From the NCBI GenBank assembly GCA_035942035.1, contig DASZDK010000106.1:1-8076 (forward strand): DNA of 8,076 nt. Reading direction: 5' to 3'. Position numbers and translations under genes: made by a program. The DNA comes from JAHWJR01 sp035942035 (GTDB taxonomy: Bacteria; Actinomycetota; Acidimicrobiia; Acidimicrobiales; CADCSY01). This document shows positions 1 to 6,931 of this stretch, piece after piece (within the stretch, counting starts at the first letter, position 1; each line of letters opens with the position of its first letter). The notes below the pieces were generated by a model. The model saw only the letters and a program-made list of their open reading frames with translations. It made no database searches and was not told the DNA's origin.

Positions 1-600
1 CACCGCCTGGGTGCGGTCGCGCGCGTCGAGCTTCTGGTAGATCGACGCCAGGTGGTTCTTCACCGTCTTCTGGCTGATGAAGAGCCGGTCGGCCACCTCG
101 GCGCTGGAGCATCCGTCGGCGATGAGCTGGAGGACCTCCTCCTCCCGCTTGGAGACGACCTCCTCGGGGCCGCCAGGAGGCAGGGCCTGGACCTCGGCCA
201 GCATCGACGTGGCGATCTGGCGGGACACCGGGGTCTGGCCGGCGACGACCAGGCGAAGGGCCTCGGCGATCTCGTCGGAGGAGCAGTCCTTCACCAGGTA
301 GCCGTCGGCGCCCACCCGGATGGCCCGGGCCATGGTGGTCTCGTCGGCATGCATGGTCAGCACCACCACTCGCACCTCGGGCAGGCGCTGGCGGATGCGG
401 CGGGTGGCCTCCACACCGTCGAGCACGGGCATGGTCACGTCCATCAGCACCACGTCGGGGCGGAGGTCCTCGGCCATCTCGATCGCCTCTTCGCCGTCGG
501 CGGCCTCACCCACCACGTCGAGGCCCTGCACCTCGAGCGATCGCCGCAATCCCTCCCGCAGGATCTTGTGGTCGTCGGCCAACAGCACCCGCACGCTCAT
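1..600 (-). CDS. NarL/LuxR-family response regulator (partial, 3' end beyond window)
   Basis: This is a two-component response regulator that would bind DNA after phosphorylation by a partner kinase. Two hundred residues are visible before the window edge; the reading frame is open there, so the C-terminus is missing. Residues about 3-118 form a receiver domain with the acidic pair D9-D10, the predicted phospho-acceptor D54 (in VLMDVTMP), the switch residue T82 and the conserved K104 (YLVKD). Residues about 147-200 are a LuxR-type helix-turn-helix, with SKREEEVLQLIADG opening it and the recognition region ISQKTVKNHLASIYQKL. The family usually has 210-220 residues, so only the last few are lost. 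The ATG at 600-598 overlaps the TGA of the upstream sensor kinase as ATGA, and there is no good ribosome binding site, which points to translational coupling. Position behind tadC suggests, but does not prove, that it controls the pilus genes. Confidence 0.95.
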   Translation of the reverse strand, partial: MSVRVLLADDHKILREGLRRSLEVQGLDVVGEAADGEEAIEMAEDLRPDVVLMDVTMPVLDGVEATRRIRQRLPEVRVVVLTMHADETTMARAIRVGADGYLVKDCSSDEIAEALRLVVAGQTPVSRQIATSMLAEVQALPPGGPEEVVSKREEEVLQLIADGCSSAEVADRLFISQKTVKNHLASIYQKLDARDRTQAV

Positions 601-2225
601 CGACTGACCCGTGACGGCGCCAGGCAGCACCGGAGCTGCCAGATGCCTTCTATTGGCTCCTCGATCTCCAGGGTGGCGCCGATGCCTGCCGCCGCCTCTC
701 CCAGGGCGTGGACCCACGAGCCCGGGGGGGCACCCTCGTCGAGGTCGAAGCCGTCGACATCGGTGGTCACCTCCAGCTGCGCGTCGCGGCCGTCGCAGGT
801 CCACCACGCCTCGACCGTGCAGTCGCCGCGCCGCATCGCCTGGTTGACGGTCTCGAAGAGGATGCGGCACAGGACCCGCTCCTGCGGCAGCGGAAGACGC
901 TGGCACCGGCCGTGGTGGAGCACGGCTTTGCACCCCCTGCGCTGGTTCACCCGAGCCAGAAAGGCCTCGGCCGTCTCCACCAGGCCACGTTCCTCGGTCA
1001 CGTCGCTGCGCAGGTCCGAAAGGGTGTCGCGGATGTCACCGATGACCGAGCGGAGGCCACCCCGGAGCTGCTCCAGTCCGCGCCGGAGCTCGTCGGTCGT
1101 CGCCTGGCGGACCAGGAGGTCGACCTCGAAGGCCAGGCAGGCCAAGGACTGGCCCACCCGGTCGTGGAGCTCGCCGGCGATGCGGCTGCGCTCCTCGTCG
1201 ACGCTGGTGGTGCGCAGCTTCCCGAAGCGCCGGGCATTGTCGATGGCCAGGGCGGCGCCCTCGGCGAAACCGTCGAACATCTCCGTGTCCCGGGCGGAGA
1301 ACCACCTCGGTTGGTCGTGCTCCAGGGCCAACAGACCCATCAGCTCGCCCCGAGCGGCCAGCGGCACGTACAGCGCCGACCTCGAGTGACGGAAGAGGCC
1401 CTCTTCCTCGTGCAGCTCGACGCGCCGGCCCCCGGCGGGTGTCCCGACCAGCGCAGCGAGCGGGGTGGGCAGATCGTCGACCTGGATGCGATCAGGAAGG
1501 CGAACGCCCCACTGGCGGGCCACCGTCCACCCCGGGCCGACCTCGTCGGGAAGAAGCACCACCACGGTGTGCACATCGCAGAAGGCACGGGCACGAGCCA
1601 CCACCGAGTCGAGGGCCTCGGCGAGGTCCAGCGAGGTGGGCAGGGCCTGCGCCAGGTCGTGCAGTGAGGCCAGCAAGGTGTTGGCCTCGGCCAGGCGGTC
1701 GATGCGGTCGACGTCTCGATGGTGGCGTTCGGCCACCTCCACCGAGAACCGGCGGGCGTAGCCGGCGATGGCCGCCACCAGGAGGAGCTCGGTGGCCCAC
1801 TGGAAGGTGAGGGCGATGGCCCGGTCGGACGGCGTGGTGGTGACCAGGTGGTACGGAAGCGCCAGGGCGGCGGCCGAGGCGGCGGCGATGGGCAGGGCGG
1901 CGTTGAAGCCCCGGGCGAAGCCGACCACCACCACGGCGGTGAGCAGGGAGACCACGTAGGGCGACTCCCAGAACCCGGTGGCCGCCACCACGGCAAGGTG
2001 CAGTCCGGCCTCGACCAGGCAGGAGGTCTTCAGCGAAGGTTCCTGCAGGGGGATGGGCCGGGCCGTGCGCAGGCTGGCATACCCGATCAGGACCAGGGCC
2101 CCCACGGCGGTGGCGAGGGTCTGGCGGGTTGCGGTGGCGGCCAGCACCAGGCCCAGGGCCACCGCGCCCCACCGCAGGGCGGTGATGGGCGGCCGAAACG
2201 GGCTGAAGCCAACGGCGGCGCTCAC
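597..2225 (-). CDS. Membrane sensor histidine kinase, GAF + HisKA_3, degenerate ATPase domain
   Basis: This 542-residue protein looks like a NarX/DesK-type sensor kinase. Residues about 18-157 hold five or six hydrophobic segments, followed by a charged linker (about 160-180) that may be coiled coil. A GAF-like domain covers about 180-335. A HisKA_3 dimerisation and phosphotransfer region covers about 344-410, with H354 in the intact H-box GELHDRVGQSLA. The C-terminal part (about 415-537) aligns in outline with HATPase_c and keeps a possible N-box asparagine (N461). However, the usual DxGxG is replaced by DVDGFD, and the G2 box (GxGLxxM) is replaced by GSWVHALGEA, so ATP binding is doubtful. 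The start is GTG at 2225-2223; it is the first start in this frame, which is open only from the tadC stop six bases upstream, and it lacks a clear ribosome binding site. The signal sensed is unknown. Its cognate regulator is the overlapping downstream gene. Confidence 0.88.
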   Translation of the reverse strand: MSAAVGFSPFRPPITALRWGAVALGLVLAATATRQTLATAVGALVLIGYASLRTARPIPLQEPSLKTSCLVEAGLHLAVVAATGFWESPYVVSLLTAVVVVGFARGFNAALPIAAASAAALALPYHLVTTTPSDRAIALTFQWATELLLVAAIAGYARRFSVEVAERHHRDVDRIDRLAEANTLLASLHDLAQALPTSLDLAEALDSVVARARAFCDVHTVVVLLPDEVGPGWTVARQWGVRLPDRIQVDDLPTPLAALVGTPAGGRRVELHEEEGLFRHSRSALYVPLAARGELMGLLALEHDQPRWFSARDTEMFDGFAEGAALAIDNARRFGKLRTTSVDEERSRIAGELHDRVGQSLACLAFEVDLLVRQATTDELRRGLEQLRGGLRSVIGDIRDTLSDLRSDVTEERGLVETAEAFLARVNQRRGCKAVLHHGRCQRLPLPQERVLCRILFETVNQAMRRGDCTVEAWWTCDGRDAQLEVTTDVDGFDLDEGAPPGSWVHALGEAAAGIGATLEIEEPIEGIWQLRCCLAPSRVSR

Positions 2226-2228
2226 GGG

Positions 2229-3155
2229 CTAGAAGGCGTTGGCGATGCCGGGCACGGCCGGCCCCAGGGTGACCACCATGATGGCCGGGAAGATGAACAG
2301 CGTCAAGGGGATCAGGATCTTCACCGGCAGCTTGGCCGCCTTCTCCCGGGCCCATTGCCGGCGCTTGCTCCGCATCTCCGCCGCCTGGGTGCGCAGCACC
2401 CGGCCGATGGGCATGCCCAGCGCATCGGCCTGGGTGAGCACCAGGACGAAGTTCGACAGCTCGGCGACGTCGGTGCGGCGCTTGAGGTTGTGCAAGGCGT
2501 CGCGCCGGGCCAGGCCCAGCTCCATCTCCTTCAGTGTTCGGGACAACTCCTCGGACAGCGGCGAGTCGAAGTGCGAGCACACGGTCTGCATGGCTCCTTC
2601 GAGGCCCTGGCCGGCTTCGACGGAGATGGCCAGCAGGTCGATGGTGTCCGGCAGGTCCATGCGGATGGCGTGCGTCCGCTCGGCCACCTTGCGCTTCAAC
2701 CATGACTGGGGGGCGAGTACCCCGATGAGAGGAAGGGTGACGAGGGCCAGCACCCCGATGCGGGCGCTGGGCTGTCCGACGATCACGTAGATCACGGCCA
2801 GCACCGCGCCTCCCGCCCCGGCCAGGACCTGCAGCGTGACCAGCTCCTCGGCCCGCACCGATGACGCCACCCCACCCAGCACGAGCTGGCGGTGGACGCC
2901 TTCGACGTAGTTGCGCGGCGTCAGCCCGGCGATACGCCGCAGTGACCCGGCGCCGAGAGGGCGCAGGATGCGGCCGAGGAAGGGCTCGGCCAGCGTCTGG
3001 TCGTAGGCATCGACGACCTCCTGGCGCTCGTCGAGACTGCGCAGGTAGTCGGTGGCTTCACCGGCGGCGGCGAGACGACCCCGCACCCCCGTCGCCAACA
3101 GGAACCCCCCGAAGGCCAGGACCGACAGGGCGACGACGACACTCACGAGCTCCAT
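2229..3155 (-). CDS. tadC: Tad pilus inner-membrane platform protein TadC
   Basis: This 308-residue type II secretion F-domain (T2SSF) protein is the second platform subunit of the Tad pilus. In the family it works with TadB in the cytoplasmic membrane to couple the TadA ATPase to pilin extrusion. It has an N-terminal membrane segment (about 4-22), a cytoplasmic stretch with NYVEGVHRQLVLGG (about 82-95), two adjacent membrane segments (about 106-126 and 132-148), the T2SSF core (about 164-275, containing MDLPDTIDLLAISVEAGQGL and QADALGMPIGRVLR) and a C-terminal membrane segment (about 276-300). The ATG is supported by a strong GAGGAGA ribosome binding site 5 nt upstream. It follows tadB by 46 nt. 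Its TAG stop is followed after three bases by the in-frame GTG of the kinase. Assignment as TadC rather than TadB rests on gene order and topology. Confidence 0.93.
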   Translation of the reverse strand: MELVSVVVALSVLAFGGFLLATGVRGRLAAAGEATDYLRSLDERQEVVDAYDQTLAEPFLGRILRPLGAGSLRRIAGLTPRNYVEGVHRQLVLGGVASSVRAEELVTLQVLAGAGGAVLAVIYVIVGQPSARIGVLALVTLPLIGVLAPQSWLKRKVAERTHAIRMDLPDTIDLLAISVEAGQGLEGAMQTVCSHFDSPLSEELSRTLKEMELGLARRDALHNLKRRTDVAELSNFVLVLTQADALGMPIGRVLRTQAAEMRSKRRQWAREKAAKLPVKILIPLTLFIFPAIMVVTLGPAVPGIANAF

Positions 3156-3160
3156 GACGT

Positions 3161-3167
3161 TCTCCTC
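3161..3167 (-). promoter_or_regulatory. Ribosome binding site of tadC
   Basis: On the minus strand this reads GAGGAGA, 5 nt before the ATG at 3155. It fixes the tadC start and suggests tadC is translated independently rather than by coupling to tadB. Confidence 0.75.
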
Positions 3168-3201
3168 GGGACGGGTCTCTTCTGGCGCGGAGACGAAAGC
3201 A

Positions 3202-4167
3202 TCAGACTTCGATCTTGACCATGCGCCGGATGATGAAGAACCCGGCGAGCACGGAGGCGGCGGTCATGCCGAGGACGAAGATCCCCCACCCCTGGTAGAA
3301 GGGCTGCAGGTAGTCGGGGTTGGTGATCTGCACGGCGAGCATGATGAGCACCGGCAGGCCGGTGAGCACCCATGCCGAGATGCGACCCTCGGCGGTGAGC
3401 ACGTCGACCTCCCGGCGAATCTCCTCCCGGGCCCGGATGAAGTCGGCCAGCGTGTGCAGCAGGTCGGCGAGCTTTCCCCCCACCTGCTGTTGGATGCGGA
3501 TGGCCTGCACCACCCACACGAGGTCCTTGATGTCGAGTCGACGGGCCATGCGATCGAGGGCGTCGACCACGCTCCCACCGAGGCGGGTCTCGGCCACCAC
3601 CCGCTGGAACTCCTCGGACATGGGCGGCTGCGACTCCTCGCACATCATCTGGATGGCCCGCAGGAAGGTGTGGCCAGCGGACAGCGACGAGGCGATGATC
3701 GACAGCGCCTCGGGCAGCTGCTCCTCGAACGCCTTCTGCCGCTTTTCGATGCGCCGGGCCAGGTAGGCCTTGGCCAGGAACGGCGTGGCGCCGGCGGCGG
3801 CCACACCGAACAGCCATTGCTCGGTCACCGCCGACAGCAGCAATCCGAACACGAGCCCGGCGCAGCTGACGACGACCACGAACTCGCCGGAGCGAAGCGG
3901 CACCCTGGCCCGCTCCAGTTGCCGCTGCAAGGAGCCACGGGCGTCGAACTGGGCGACCATCCGGGACGCCAGCGCGACGGTGTCGGTCACGAGAGGGCTC
4001 CGGGTCTCGCTCACCGGCTCGATGGCCACGTCCCGCTCGCCGTAGGGCAGGTCGAGGATTTCGGCCAGGGACTCCGTACGCGCCCGGAACCGGGAGAGGA
4101 TTCCCACGACGACCATGGCCAGGCCCAGCCCGACCATCACTGCCGCGAGGACTTCGGTGCCGTTCAT
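3202..4167 (-). CDS. tadB: Tad pilus inner-membrane platform protein TadB
   Basis: This 321-residue protein is the first of the paired GspF/PilC-like platform subunits of the Tad system. Visible parts are an N-terminal membrane segment (about 5-25), a cytoplasmic region, a hydrophobic pair (about 95-135), the T2SSF domain (about 148-265) and two C-terminal membrane segments (about 266-282 and 293-314). The T2SSF domain carries the characteristic LPEALSIIASSLSAGHTFLRA, where family members also have a run like 'SLRAG-S/H-S/T-F', and IRIQQQVGGKLADLL. Length is normal for the family. The ATG at 4167-4165 overlaps the tadA TGA as ATGA, so translation is probably coupled to tadA. A weak GGAG lies 8 nt upstream inside tadA. 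Confidence 0.95.
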   Translation of the reverse strand: MNGTEVLAAVMVGLGLAMVVVGILSRFRARTESLAEILDLPYGERDVAIEPVSETRSPLVTDTVALASRMVAQFDARGSLQRQLERARVPLRSGEFVVVVSCAGLVFGLLLSAVTEQWLFGVAAAGATPFLAKAYLARRIEKRQKAFEEQLPEALSIIASSLSAGHTFLRAIQMMCEESQPPMSEEFQRVVAETRLGGSVVDALDRMARRLDIKDLVWVVQAIRIQQQVGGKLADLLHTLADFIRAREEIRREVDVLTAEGRISAWVLTGLPVLIMLAVQITNPDYLQPFYQGWGIFVLGMTAASVLAGFFIIRRMVKIEV

Positions 4168-5624
4168 CGGGCGCGCTCCGGTTCTGCCAGCTCCCTGGCG
4201 CTCGGCACCCGGGCCCTGCGGCTTCGGGACTCGTGGGTGGGCATGGTCGTGGTCGGCGGGCGGAACACCTGGGCCGGCACCTCGATGTCCTGGGCCTCGA
4301 GGCGGTCGACCAGCTTCGGCCGCAGCCCCGTGGCCACCAGGGCGCCCGAGGACTTTCCTCGCTCGGAGGGGAGCATGCGGTAGTGGAAGAGGTCCTGGAG
4401 GAGGATGACGTCACCCTCGAGGCCCTGGACCTCGGTGACGGCGGTGACCACGCGGCGACCGTCCGGCATCCGGTCGACCTGCATGATGAGGTGCAGGGCC
4501 GACACGATCTGCTCTCGGATGGCCCGTACCGGCAACTCGTAGCCGGCCATGAGCACCATGGTCTCCAGGCGGGACAAGGCGTCACGAGGACTGTTGGAGT
4601 GGACGGTCGTCATCGACCCCTCGTGGCCGGTGTTCATGGCCTGGAGCATGTCGAGGGCCTCCGGCCCGCGGACCTCGCCCACGATGATGCGGTCGGGACG
4701 CATGCGCAGGCTGTTCTTCACCAGGTCCCTGATGCGCACCTCGCCCTTGCCTTCGGCGTTCGGCGGCCGGGCTTCCAGGTTCACCACATGGGACTGTTGG
4801 AGCTGGAGCTCGGCGGAGTCCTCGATGGTGATCACCCGCTCGCCCTCGGGGATGAACGAGCTCAAGACGTTGAGGTTGGTGGTCTTGCCGGTGCCGGTGC
4901 CGCCACTGACGAGCACGTTGAGCTTGCCTCGCACGCAGGCTTCGAGGACCAGGGCGAGGTCCATGGTCCAGGTGCCGAAGTTGACCAGGTCCTTGGCCTC
5001 GAACGGGTCGGCGGCGAACTTACGGATGGTCAGCACCGACCCGTGGATGGCCAGCGGCGGCATGATGGCGTTGACGCGAGATCCGTCAGGGAGCCGGGCG
5101 TCGACCATGGGCGAGCTCTCGTCGATGCGCCGGCCGACCGCCGAGACCATCTTCTCGATGATCTGGCGGTACTGGATGTCGTCGGTGAAGGCGCCGTCGG
5201 TCGGGTGGAGCCGGCCCTCGCGCTCCACCCAGATGTCGTCGAACCCGTTGCACATGATCTCGGTGACCGTGGGGTCGTGGAGCAGGGGGTCGAGGGGCCC
5301 GTAGCCGAGGGCGTCCTGGATGAGCTCTCGGACGAACGTGCGACGCTCCATGGGGGAGACCTGGACGTCTTCTCGCTGGAGGATCCGGTCGAGTACCTCC
5401 TTGACCTCGGTCGCCAGGCCGTCCCCGGACAGCCCACCCATGCGAGGGGCCATCTCCTCGCGGACCAGGTCGAGCACCTTGCGCTTGTTGGCGTCCCAGC
5501 TCCCGCCACTGCGCTTGGGGCGGGCCTTGACTGGCCGGCGCCGGAGCGCGGTCGTGGTGGTGGGGCCCTCCGTGCACCGGCGCTCCTCTTCTTCGAGGAT
5601 GGCCAGCTTCTCTGACAACTTCAT
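4164..5624 (-). CDS. tadA: Tad/Flp pilus assembly ATPase TadA (CpaF family)
   Basis: This 486-residue cytoplasmic type II/IV secretion ATPase is expected to form a hexamer that hydrolyses ATP to drive Flp pilus assembly. The nucleotide-binding signatures are complete: Walker A GGTGTGKTT (241-249), Asp box VITIEDSAELQL (264-275), Walker B DRIIVGEVRGPE (311-322) and His box MTTVHSNSPRDAL (338-350). The N-terminal domain includes ALGYGPLDPLLHDPTVTEIM (105-124), typical of CpaF. Residues 1-45 are polar and basic and probably disordered. After the conserved end near LEAQDIEVPAQVF (442-454) comes an Arg/Pro/Ser/Thr-rich tail of about 32 residues. The ATG has a good AGGAAGG ribosome binding site 8 nt upstream. 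It follows cpaE by 24 nt and overlaps tadB by 4 nt. Confidence 0.97.
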   Translation of the reverse strand: MKLSEKLAILEEEERRCTEGPTTTTALRRRPVKARPKRSGGSWDANKRKVLDLVREEMAPRMGGLSGDGLATEVKEVLDRILQREDVQVSPMERRTFVRELIQDALGYGPLDPLLHDPTVTEIMCNGFDDIWVEREGRLHPTDGAFTDDIQYRQIIEKMVSAVGRRIDESSPMVDARLPDGSRVNAIMPPLAIHGSVLTIRKFAADPFEAKDLVNFGTWTMDLALVLEACVRGKLNVLVSGGTGTGKTTNLNVLSSFIPEGERVITIEDSAELQLQQSHVVNLEARPPNAEGKGEVRIRDLVKNSLRMRPDRIIVGEVRGPEALDMLQAMNTGHEGSMTTVHSNSPRDALSRLETMVLMAGYELPVRAIREQIVSALHLIMQVDRMPDGRRVVTAVTEVQGLEGDVILLQDLFHYRMLPSERGKSSGALVATGLRPKLVDRLEAQDIEVPAQVFRPPTTTMPTHESRSRRARVPSARELAEPERAR

Positions 5625-5632
5625 GGGCTCTG

Positions 5633-5639
5633 CCTTCCT
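5633..5639 (-). promoter_or_regulatory. Ribosome binding site of tadA
   Basis: On the minus strand this reads AGGAAGG, with 8 nt before the ATG at 5624. It supports the chosen tadA start in the 24-nt gap after cpaE. Confidence 0.65.
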
Positions 5640-5648
5640 GCTCGATGT

Positions 5649-6929
5649 CTAGGACGCGCGGGGCTGGGGACGGTGGAACAGCCGGGTGAGCATGCCGCCG
5701 CTCGACCCCGGTGCCGGGGTCACGATGCGGGCCAGGTGTCCCTCGGGCAGAACGGCCGACAGGGCCGGCACCATGTTGCGGCTCACCTCGGCGTTGGGCG
5801 AAGAAGCCAGCACGGGCATGCCCAGATTGATGGAGCGGCTGACTTCCTTGGCGTAGGGCAGCACCGCCTCGAAGCCTTGGGGGAACAGCTTCTCCACCTG
5901 GGAGATCTCGATGCCCACATCGGACTCGGCCTTGTTGAGGATGAGCCGGACGTCGTCGGTCGGGACCCTGAGCTTTTCCAGCGTGGTGAGGAAGACCCCG
6001 AGGTTGCGGACGCTGGGCAGGTCGAGGGTGGCCATGAGGAAGAGGCGCTCCGACTCCTCGAAGGCGGCCAACACGACCTCGGTGAGGGCCGACGGCGTGT
6101 CCACCACCACGTAGTCGAAGTGGCCTCGAACGGCTTCGATGATCCGGGTGACGTCAGGCGGGTTGATGCGGTCGGCTTCCGATGGGTCTCTCGGAGCGGC
6201 CAGCACGTGCACGCCCGTCTCGTGCCTGACGAGGTACTCCTGGATGTGCTCGGAGAGGTCGCCGTCCTCCCCGTCCTCCCGCTGGAGGGCGTCGTAGATC
6301 GTGTAGCGGGGCTTGAGCCGCAGGGCGGTGGACACCTCCCCGAACTGGAGGTCCAGGTCGATCACGCAGACACTTTGGCCGGAATGGCGAGCGAGGAAGT
6401 AGGCGAGGTTCGTGGCCATGAACGTCTTGCCGCAGCCACCGGTGGCCGAGGCCACGGTGAGGACCCGCCCCGGAGGACGGACCCGTGAGCCCACGGGATC
6501 CACCACCGGGAGGGTGGCGACGGCGGGCACCGGGACCGGCGGCTCCCACTTGCGGGCCAGCTCCAGCGCTCGCTCCAGGCTTTCAAGCAGCTTCTTGTCG
6601 TGGACGGGCAGCTTGACCAGGTCGATGGCGCCGGCCTGCACCATGTCCCGGAGCGGCGCCTTGGGTCGGTGGTCGAAGGCGAACACCATGGGAACGGTGG
6701 GGTGCTCGTCGTGCAGCAGGCGGAGCCGGGCCAGGCCGGCGCGGTCGCCCATGCCCGGCCCTGCCACCACCACGTCGACGGGGCCTTCCTGGGCGAGGAC
6801 GTCGTCGACTTCGTCGACCTGGTCGTAGGTGACGACCTCGGGCCGGGGCCGGAGGTGGTCGAGGACATCGGCGATCTGGTCCTCCAACTCCAGGGACCGA
6901 TCGAGGACGAGAATTCTGGGGTTACGCAT
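5649..6929 (-). CDS. cpaE: CpaE/TadZ-like MinD/ParA-family ATPase with receiver-like N-terminus
   Basis: This 426-residue protein belongs to the CpaE/TadZ group, which localises the Tad pilus machine in the cell. Residues about 5-125 resemble a response-regulator receiver, but the usual phospho-aspartate position falls in VDVVVAGPGM (51-60) and has no Asp, so it is probably not phosphorylated. A Pro-rich linker (about 129-154) leads to a MinD/ParA ATPase domain: deviant Walker A in SATGGCGKTFMATNLA (161-176), Walker A' in VIDLDLQFGE (189-198; first Asp D191) and Walker B in FDYVVVDTP (271-279). The signature lysine usual in KGGxGK is T163 here, though K168 of the P-loop is kept. I chose ATG 6929 rather than the upstream in-frame GTG at 6965 because 6929 starts right at the receiver fold (MRNPRILVLD) and lies 2 nt after the cpaB stop. 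The ribosome binding site is weak, so coupling to cpaB is likely. Confidence 0.92.
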   Translation of the reverse strand: MRNPRILVLDRSLELEDQIADVLDHLRPRPEVVTYDQVDEVDDVLAQEGPVDVVVAGPGMGDRAGLARLRLLHDEHPTVPMVFAFDHRPKAPLRDMVQAGAIDLVKLPVHDKKLLESLERALELARKWEPPVPVPAVATLPVVDPVGSRVRPPGRVLTVASATGGCGKTFMATNLAYFLARHSGQSVCVIDLDLQFGEVSTALRLKPRYTIYDALQREDGEDGDLSEHIQEYLVRHETGVHVLAAPRDPSEADRINPPDVTRIIEAVRGHFDYVVVDTPSALTEVVLAAFEESERLFLMATLDLPSVRNLGVFLTTLEKLRVPTDDVRLILNKAESDVGIEISQVEKLFPQGFEAVLPYAKEVSRSINLGMPVLASSPNAEVSRNMVPALSAVLPEGHLARIVTPAPGSSGGMLTRLFHRPQPRAS

Positions 6930-6931
6930 GG

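Noticed and set aside
52..1389. Long plus-strand open frame (445 codons) opposite the regulator and kinase, and another at 708-1667
   Set aside because: Antisense shadows typical of GC-rich coding DNA; translations are low-complexity (His/Gly/Arg-rich) without domains, while the minus strand encodes clear receiver, HTH and kinase domains.
1719..2705. Plus-strand open frame of 328 codons spanning the kinase/tadC junction
   Set aside because: Composition is Gly/Gln/His-rich with no recognisable motif, and it lies opposite two well-supported genes.
3175..3194. GTCTC/GAGAC inverted repeat in the 46-nt tadB-tadC gap
   Set aside because: Only five base pairs around a 10-nt loop and no U-tract; too weak to call a terminator or processing site.
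3052..4383. Plus-strand open frame of 443 codons opposite tadC and tadB
   Set aside because: Antisense shadow; the minus strand has T2SSF domains and membrane segments in the proper places.
3143..4585. Minus-strand open frame of 480 codons overlapping tadB and the end of tadA
   Set aside because: Another frame of the same strand with Arg/Pro/Ser-rich content; tadA and tadB fully explain the region.
4233..5615. Plus-strand open frame of 460 codons opposite tadA
   Set aside because: It mirrors tadA almost end to end, as expected from codon bias; no domain seen.
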